From positions 1-9,970 of the forward strand of contig JAEYTA010000119.1 in assembly GCA_023434265.1 (NCBI GenBank): a DNA stretch of 9,970 nucleotides, given 5' to 3'. The translations under genes and the position numbers were made by a program. Shown here piece by piece: positions 5,972-9,970 of the stretch (position 1 is the stretch's first letter; every line of letters starts with the position of its first letter). Below the pieces are notes generated by a model. It saw only the letters and a program-made list of their open reading frames with translations, was not told the DNA's origin and searched no databases. The stretch comes from Pseudomonadota bacterium (lineage in GTDB: Bacteria; Pseudomonadota; Alphaproteobacteria; Caulobacterales; Caulobacteraceae).

Positions 5972-7120
5972 ATGACGCCGATCACCACCACCGGGGCGCT
6001 GCGCGAGTTCTGCGACCGCCTGGCCCAAGCTCCCTTCATCACGGTCGACACCGAGTTCATGCGGGAGACGACCTACTGGCCGAAGCTGTGCCTGATCCAG
6101 GCCGCGTCGCCGACCGACGCCGCCAATATCGACCCGCTGGCCGAAGGGCTCGATCTGGAGCCCTTCCTCGAGCTGCTGCGCGACGAATCGATCCTCAAGG
6201 TGTTCCACGCCGCCCGCCAGGACGTGGAGATCTTCGCCAAGCTCGGGGCCATGCCGCGGCCGATGTTCGACACCCAGGTCGCCGCCATGGCCGCCGGCTT
6301 CGGCGACCAGGTGTCCTACGAATCGCTGGTGCGGCAGATGCTGCGCCAGGAGGTCGACAAGGGCAGCCGCTTCACCGACTGGGCGCGCAGGCCGCTGTCG
6401 GACGCCCAGCTGACCTACGCCATGGGCGACGTGACCCACCTCGCCGCCCTCTATCCCAAGCTGCGCGACCGGCTGGCCCGCGACGGACGGCTGGACTGGG
6501 TCATGGCCGAGATGGACGACCTGACCGATCCGGCGCTTTACGACACCGATCCGGAAAAGGCGTGGAAGCGCCTGAAGCCGAAGAAGTATTCGGCGAAATA
6601 CCTGGCCGCCTTCAAGGCCGTGGCGGTGTGGCGCGAGCGCGCGGCGCAGGAGCGCGACCAGCCGCGCGGCCGTATCCTCAAGGACGACGCCATCGACGAG
6701 ATCGCCGCCCAGGCGCCGACCGATCCGGACGCCTTCAACCGCCTGCGCTCGGTGCCGAAGGGCTTCGGCGCCTCGCGCCTCGGGCTGGAGCTGACCGAGG
6801 AGCTGAAGCGGGTGCTGGCCGATCCGGAGGCGCACGCCCCGAAGATCGAGCGGCCGTCTCACAACCAGCCGGCCCCGCCGTCGGTGGTCGAGCTGCTCAA
6901 GGTCCTGCTCAAGGCCAAGAGCGACAACGCCGGCGTCGCCACCAAGCTGATCGCCAACGTCGCCGACCTGGAGAAGATCGCGCTCAGCGACACCGCCGAG
7001 GTCGAGGCCCTGAAGGGCTGGCGCCGCCAGCTGTTCGGCGAGGACGCCCTCAAGCTCAAGCGCGGCGAGATCGCGCTCGTGCTGAACGGGCCGCGGGTCG
7101 AGGTGGTGGAGATCGAGTAG
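5972..7120 (+). CDS. rnd: Ribonuclease D
   Basis: A 382-residue 3'-to-5' exoribonuclease that trims tRNA precursors and other small stable RNAs in the cytoplasm. The DEDDy exonuclease domain fills about residues 1-170, with Asp26 and Glu28 (DTEF), Asp84 (ARQDVEIF), Tyr149 and Asp153 (TYAMGD) as the metal-binding and catalytic set. An HRDC domain follows at about 208-285 (from SAKYLAAFKAVAVWRE to the SVPKGFG region), then a helical C-terminal part. Length and order match the family. The start at ATG 5972 places the exonuclease fold as usual. An in-frame GTG at 5924 with GGAGG upstream (5910-5914) would add 16 residues of unconserved look (GGSCHNAV...) and is less likely. Divergent from purM; its stop is 3 bases from the end of the broken HD gene coming the other way. 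Confidence 0.95.
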   Translation: MTPITTTGALREFCDRLAQAPFITVDTEFMRETTYWPKLCLIQAASPTDAANIDPLAEGLDLEPFLELLRDESILKVFHAARQDVEIFAKLGAMPRPMFDTQVAAMAAGFGDQVSYESLVRQMLRQEVDKGSRFTDWARRPLSDAQLTYAMGDVTHLAALYPKLRDRLARDGRLDWVMAEMDDLTDPALYDTDPEKAWKRLKPKKYSAKYLAAFKAVAVWRERAAQERDQPRGRILKDDAIDEIAAQAPTDPDAFNRLRSVPKGFGASRLGLELTEELKRVLADPEAHAPKIERPSHNQPAPPSVVELLKVLLKAKSDNAGVATKLIANVADLEKIALSDTAEVEALKGWRRQLFGEDALKLKRGEIALVLNGPRVEVVEIE

Positions 7121-7123
7121 GGA

Positions 7124-7656
7124 TCAGCCCGTCGTCAGCATGGCGATCTCGCGGGCGATGTTCGCGCGCGCCCGGACTTCGTAACGCGCTTCCCAGACCG
7201 GGTCCGCGTAAAGGCGGGGGCTTTCCAGAAAGCGGCCCATGACGGCGGCGCGTCCCGTCCGGTAGAGCGGCTCCGGCACATGCCCGTACTCGAACCGGAT
7301 CGCGTCGGCGTAGGCGTCGTAGCGGGCCGGGTCCGCGCCGAGGATGGACAGATCGATCGAAACCAGCCGCGCGCCGAGCCGGTCGCCTTCGCGGACCGAA
7401 TGCCCGGCCGTCAACAGGATCAGCCGCACCACCCCTCGACGACCGCGGGGTCCACGCCATCGGCCGTCAGCCGCGCGCGGGCGAGACGGGCGCTCTCGGC
7501 CTCGTTGTCCTGCCGCGTCGGATCGTAGATTGCGTCGTGGAACCACACGGCGGCCTCCAGCAGGTTCCGCTCGCCGTCGGTGAGGTCGGTCGAGGCCCTG
7601 ACCTGCGCCAGGCAGTCCTCGATATGCGCCATCGTGTGATAGCGCCGGTCATGGCG
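7124..7656 (-). pseudogene. Frameshifted HD-domain metal-dependent phosphohydrolase
   Basis: Two overlapping frames together make one protein of the COG4339-type HD hydrolase family. The first part (MAHIEDCLAQ... from ATG 7632) holds HI and the WFHDA metal motif and runs to DPAVVE, then meets a stop at 7420-7422. The second frame continues with VVRLILLTAGH, DLSILGADPARYDAYADAI and PRLYADPVWEAR, and ends at TGA 7124-7126. The switch is at four G's (minus strand 7435-7432): one extra G, or a -1 slip, would give VVEGVVRL and an intact 169-residue protein from the ATG. The N-terminus is also short: in-frame codons DRRYHT, matching the family's RHYHT block with a metal His, precede the ATG, but the cyclophilin stop follows 3 codons further up. 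The ATG at 7652 is out of frame. The gene may be decayed, or a base may be missing from the assembly. Enzyme substrate unknown in this family. Confidence 0.75.
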
Positions 7657-8118
7657 TCAGGCCACCGTCGCCTTGACGATCTTGCCCGGGTTGCGCGGCG
7701 GCTCTCCCTTGGGCAGGGCGTCGACGTGCTCCATGCCTTCGATGACCTGGCCCCAGACGGTGTACTGGCGGTCGAGGAAGCGGGCGTCGTCGAAGCAGAT
7801 GAAGAACTGGCTGTTGGCGCTGTTCGGGTCGGCGGTGCGGGCCATCGAGCAGACGCCGCGCACGTGCGGCTCGGCCGAGAATTCCTGCTTCAGGTTCGGC
7901 TTCGACGAACCCGAGGTGCCGGTGCCGGTCGGATCGCCGCCCTGGGCCATGAAGCCGGGGATGACGCGGTGGAAGACGACGCCATCGTAGAAGCCTTCCG
8001 AGGCCAGGTCGGTGATCTGCCTGACGTGGTTCGGCGCCAGGTCGGAGCGCAGCTTGATGACCACGTCGCGGGCTTCGCCGTCGCCGGTGTCCAGGGTGAA
8101 GGTGAGGGTCTCGGCCAT
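7657..8118 (-). CDS. ppiB: Cytoplasmic cyclophilin-type peptidyl-prolyl isomerase
   Basis: A 153-residue single-domain cyclophilin that speeds cis/trans rotation of proline bonds during folding. The active-site block FHRVIPGFMAQGGD (residues 49-62) supplies Arg51, Phe56, Met57 and Gln59. SMARTADPNSANSQFFI (91-107) forms the substrate groove, and VWGQV (121-125) carries the Trp that in human CypA gives cyclosporin sensitivity. There is no signal peptide, so it acts in the cytoplasm like E. coli PpiB; the symbol is by similarity only. The ATG at 8118 has AGGAG about 8 bases upstream. It follows hemB by 99 bases on the same strand and could be co-transcribed or have its own promoter. Its TGA stop (7659-7657) is followed at once, in the same frame, by the remnant HD gene. 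Confidence 0.94.
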   Translation of the reverse strand: MAETLTFTLDTGDGEARDVVIKLRSDLAPNHVRQITDLASEGFYDGVVFHRVIPGFMAQGGDPTGTGTSGSSKPNLKQEFSAEPHVRGVCSMARTADPNSANSQFFICFDDARFLDRQYTVWGQVIEGMEHVDALPKGEPPRNPGKIVKATVA

Positions 8119-8217
8119 CGGCGCGCTCCTGTTTCGGGTTGCGGCGGTCTTACAGGCGGGCGGGCGGCGGCGAAACCCCGCCGTTGGTCGCGGACCCGTC
8201 GGCGCCGCCCGGGAACG
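8119..8217 (-). other. Gap between hemB and the cyclophilin gene
   Basis: Ninety-nine GC-rich bases. On the minus strand GGCGGG and a later CCCGCC could form a hairpin behind the hemB stop, but no T tract follows. I see the cyclophilin ribosome site (AGGAG) near the end and no convincing -35/-10 pair, so read-through from hemB is as likely as a separate promoter. Confidence 0.3.
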
Positions 8218-9222
8218 CTAGCCGTTCAGCAGTCGGGCCGCCCGGGGCGCGAAATAGCTCAGCACCCCCGCGCAGCCGGCCCGTTTGAAGGCGTGCAGGC
8301 TCTCCACAATGGCCCGCTCCTCGTCGAGCCAGCCGTTGGCCATGGCCGCCCGCATCATCGCGTACTCGCCCGACACCTGGTAGGCGAAGGTCGGCACGCG
8401 GAAGGTCTCGGAGACGCGGCGCACGATGTCGAGATACAGCATCCCCGGCTTGACCATCACCGCGTCGGCCCCCTCGGAAATGTCCATCGCCACCTCGCGC
8501 AGCGCCTCGTCGGTGTTGGCGAAGTCCATCTGATAGGTCTTCTTGTCGCCGCTCAGCGCCTTGGCCGAGCCCACGGCGTCGCGGTACGGGCCGTAGAAGG
8601 CCGAGGCGTATTTGGCGGCGTAGGAGAGGATCAGGGTGTCCTGCAGGCCGTTGGCCTCCAGCGCCTCCCGGATGGCCTGCACCCGGCCGTCCATCATGTC
8701 CGAGGGGGCGACCACATCGGCCCCGGCGTGGGCGTGGATGAAGGCCTGCTCGGCCAGCCGCTCGAGGGTGGCGTCGTTGACGATGCGGCCGTCCTCCAGC
8801 ACCCCGTCGTGGCCGTGGTCGGTGTAGCAGTCCAGCGCCACGTCGGTCATGACGCCGATCTCCGGCGCCGCGTCCTTGATCGCTTTGATGCAGTCGGGGA
8901 TCAGCCCGTCCGGATCGGTCGCCCCCGTGCCGACGCCGTCCTTGATCGCCCCGTCGACGTTGGGGAACAGGGCGACCATCGGAATGCCCAGGTCGCGCGC
9001 CTCGACGGCCGCCGCGGCCGCCGCCTTGGGGCTGAGCCGGAACACGCCCGGCATCGAGGCGACCGGCGCCCGGTCCTCGGCCCCGTCGTGGACGATCAGC
9101 GGCCAGACCAGATCGGCGGGCGTCAGCGTCGTCTCGGCCACCAGCCGCCGCACCCACGGACTGGCGCGCAGGCGGCGCGGACGGGCGTAGGGGAAGGCGG
9201 CGGGAGCGAACGGCTGGGTCAT
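8218..9222 (-). CDS. hemB: Delta-aminolevulinic acid dehydratase (porphobilinogen synthase)
   Basis: A 334-residue cytoplasmic enzyme that joins two 5-aminolevulinate molecules into porphobilinogen, the first pyrrole on the way to heme and other tetrapyrroles. The two Schiff-base lysines are visible: Lys204 in YAAKYASAFYGP and Lys258 in VMVKPGMLYLD. In the metal site the three cysteines of the zinc enzymes are replaced: DVALDCYTDHGHDG (127-140) has Ala129, Asp131 and Asp139 where human and E. coli proteins have Cys. That is the arrangement of the magnesium-dependent class known from Pseudomonas aeruginosa. The N-terminal RPRRLR stretch is usual for this class. I take the ATG at 9222; an in-frame TTG at 9240 would add six residues but falls in the -10 region. 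First gene of a minus-strand group with the cyclophilin and the broken HD gene, divergent from the dehydrogenase. Confidence 0.96.
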   Translation of the reverse strand: MTQPFAPAAFPYARPRRLRASPWVRRLVAETTLTPADLVWPLIVHDGAEDRAPVASMPGVFRLSPKAAAAAAVEARDLGIPMVALFPNVDGAIKDGVGTGATDPDGLIPDCIKAIKDAAPEIGVMTDVALDCYTDHGHDGVLEDGRIVNDATLERLAEQAFIHAHAGADVVAPSDMMDGRVQAIREALEANGLQDTLILSYAAKYASAFYGPYRDAVGSAKALSGDKKTYQMDFANTDEALREVAMDISEGADAVMVKPGMLYLDIVRRVSETFRVPTFAYQVSGEYAMMRAAMANGWLDEERAIVESLHAFKRAGCAGVLSYFAPRAARLLNG

Positions 9223-9240
9223 GGCCGGCTTATAGACCAA
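9223..9240 (-). promoter_or_regulatory. Candidate -10 of a leaderless hemB transcript
   Basis: On the minus strand TCTATAAG (9236-9229) matches 6 of 8 positions of GCTANAWC and is followed by only 6 bases before the hemB ATG. This is the same spacing as at rnd, so the mRNA may start at the ATG. No Shine-Dalgarno is present in these 6 bases and I see no good -35. Confidence 0.4.
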
Positions 9241-9245
9241 GCTCG

Positions 9246-9255
9246 CCCGCGCGGG
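9246..9255. repeat. 10-base perfect palindrome between hemB and the dehydrogenase
   Basis: CCCGCGCGGG lies about midway between the two divergent starts, upstream of both candidate -10 elements. It could be an operator, but 10-base GC palindromes arise easily in DNA of this composition. Confidence 0.25.
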
Positions 9256-9279
9256 AGGGTTCAGTTTGTCGCCGGTTCC

Positions 9280-9308
9280 GCTAGAAGCGCGGCCAACGAC
9301 TCGAGGAA
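9280..9308 (+). promoter_or_regulatory. Candidate -10 and ribosome site of the acyl-CoA dehydrogenase gene
   Basis: GCTAGAAG (9280-9287) matches 7 of 8 positions of the Caulobacter -10 consensus. TTGTCGC (9266-9272) fits the -35 consensus well, but the 7-base gap is too short; TTCAGT at 9260 gives a better distance and a poorer match. The ribosome site GAGGAAA (9303-9309) sits about 6-8 bases before the ATG at 9315, and a GANTC site (9298-9302) precedes it. Confidence 0.4.
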
Positions 9309-9314
9309 ACGCCC

Positions 9315-9970
9315 ATGGACTTCGCCCTCACCGACGACCAGCGCGCCATCCAGGACGCCGCCCGCGCCTTCGCCGAGGCCGAGCTGGCCCCGCATTCGGC
9401 CGAGTGGGACGAGACCAAGCACTTCCCCGTCGACGTCATGAAGCACGCCGCCGAGATGGGCTTCTGCGGCATCTACGCCGGTGAAGAGCACGGCGGCATG
9501 GCGCTGGGCCGGGTCGAGGCGGCGGTGATCTTCGAGGAGCTGGCCCGCGGCGACGTCTCGACCGCCGCCTTCATCTCGATCCACAACATGGCGACGTGGA
9601 TGATCGACAGCTTCGGCTCGGACGACCTGCGGGCCCGCTACGTGCCGTCGCTGGTCGCCATGGAGAAGATCGCCTCCTACTGCTTGACCGAGCCGGGCTC
9701 CGGCTCCGACGCCGCCGCTCTGCGCACCACGGCGAAGCGCGACGGCGACCACTGGGTGCTGAACGGCTCCAAGGCGTTCATTTCGGGGGCCGGAACCTCG
9801 GACGTGTATGTGGTCATGGCCCGCACCGGCGTCGACGGCCCCAAGGGCATCTCCACCTTCGTGGTCGACAAGGACGCGCCGGGCCTGTCGTTCGGGGCGC
9901 AGGAGAGGAAGATGGGCTGGAACAGCCAGCCCACCGCCATCGTCAGCTTCGACGACTGCCGCATCCCGGC
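9315..9970 (+). CDS. Acyl-CoA dehydrogenase, isobutyryl-CoA type (5' part)
   Basis: The first 218 residues of an FAD-dependent acyl-CoA dehydrogenase that runs off the right edge; family members are about 380 residues, so the catalytic Glu is not in view. Visible are the N-terminal helical domain (MDFALTDDQRAIQ onward), the flavin and substrate motif CLTEPGSGSDAAAL (123-136) and the WVLNGSKAFISGAG strand (147-160). The segment MGWNSQPT (200-207) followed by FDDC matches the same segment I recall from mammalian ACAD8, isobutyryl-CoA dehydrogenase of valine breakdown, and is more specific than the general family signature. The likely reaction is isobutyryl-CoA to methacrylyl-CoA, passing electrons to ETF. 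The start ATG has a good GAGGAAA site. Divergent from hemB with a 92-base gap. Related genomes often place other valine-pathway genes next, which this window cannot show. Confidence 0.9.
   Translation, partial: MDFALTDDQRAIQDAARAFAEAELAPHSAEWDETKHFPVDVMKHAAEMGFCGIYAGEEHGGMALGRVEAAVIFEELARGDVSTAAFISIHNMATWMIDSFGSDDLRARYVPSLVAMEKIASYCLTEPGSGSDAAALRTTAKRDGDHWVLNGSKAFISGAGTSDVYVVMARTGVDGPKGISTFVVDKDAPGLSFGAQERKMGWNSQPTAIVSFDDCRIP

Noticed and set aside
7420..7446. Programmed -1 frameshift as the main explanation for the HD gene
   Set aside because: GGGG allows a one-base slip, but I see no classic X XXY YYZ heptamer. A missing base or real mutation is simpler.
9223..9240. TTG start at 9240 for hemB
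   Set aside because: It adds only MVYKPA to a protein whose ATG at 9222 fits the family, and these bases look like a -10 element.
7537..9441. A 634-codon plus-strand open frame across the cyclophilin and hemB genes
   Set aside because: It is antisense to two clearly recognised genes, spans their promoter gap and shows no motif.
1..9970. CRISPR array, tRNA, rRNA, insertion sequence, phage or toxin-antitoxin genes
   Set aside because: I found no spaced direct repeats, cloverleaf, transposase or recognisable toxin or antitoxin in either strand; genes are housekeeping or secreted enzymes.

Overview
The window is a GC-rich stretch of ordinary bacterial chromosome, most likely from an alphaproteobacterium of the Caulobacterales (Caulobacter, Brevundimonas or Phenylobacterium type). 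The reasons are strong G/C preference at third codon positions, a Caulobacter-like -10 element (GCTANAWC) at several starts, GANTC (CcrM-type) sites concentrated between genes, and a HemB with the aspartate-type metal site. The genus is an inference from overall character, not a match I could run. I see no tRNA, rRNA, CRISPR array, insertion sequence or phage gene. Genes fill almost everything; no gene-free stretch exceeds about 125 bases.

Layout. Bases 1-71 hold the end of a plus-strand gene for a small glycine-zipper protein, closed by a bidirectional terminator (88-124). Minus-strand genes follow: a secreted M13 zinc endopeptidase (145-2217), purN (2300-2896) and a secreted M28 aminopeptidase with a C-terminal fibronectin-like domain (2896-4275), whose stop overlaps the purN start as TGATG. 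A small unrecognised exported protein (4401-4856, plus) runs tail-to-tail into purM (4853-5890, minus) with a 4-base overlap. rnd (RNase D, 5972-7120, plus) is divergent from purM. Three bases after rnd a broken HD-domain phosphohydrolase gene ends (7124-7656, minus); upstream of it on the same strand lie a cytoplasmic cyclophilin (7657-8118) and hemB (8218-9222). Divergent from hemB, an acyl-CoA dehydrogenase of the isobutyryl-CoA type begins at 9315 and runs off the right edge.

How the genes relate. purM and purN act in the same pathway (steps 5 and 3 of IMP synthesis) and often sit together, but here they are separated by an opposite-strand gene and by the M28 peptidase, to which purN is translationally coupled. 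The two secreted peptidases flanking purN suggest protein or peptide feeding; the dehydrogenase points to valine degradation. hemB makes porphobilinogen for heme. Most of the window is housekeeping.

I do not see a new multi-gene system. The points most worth a second look are the frameshifted HD gene directly behind the cyclophilin stop; starts of rnd and hemB that look leaderless, with a self-complementary -10 in the purM/rnd gap; the intergenic clustering of GANTC sites; and the unknown 151-residue exported protein inserted between purM and the M28-purN pair.
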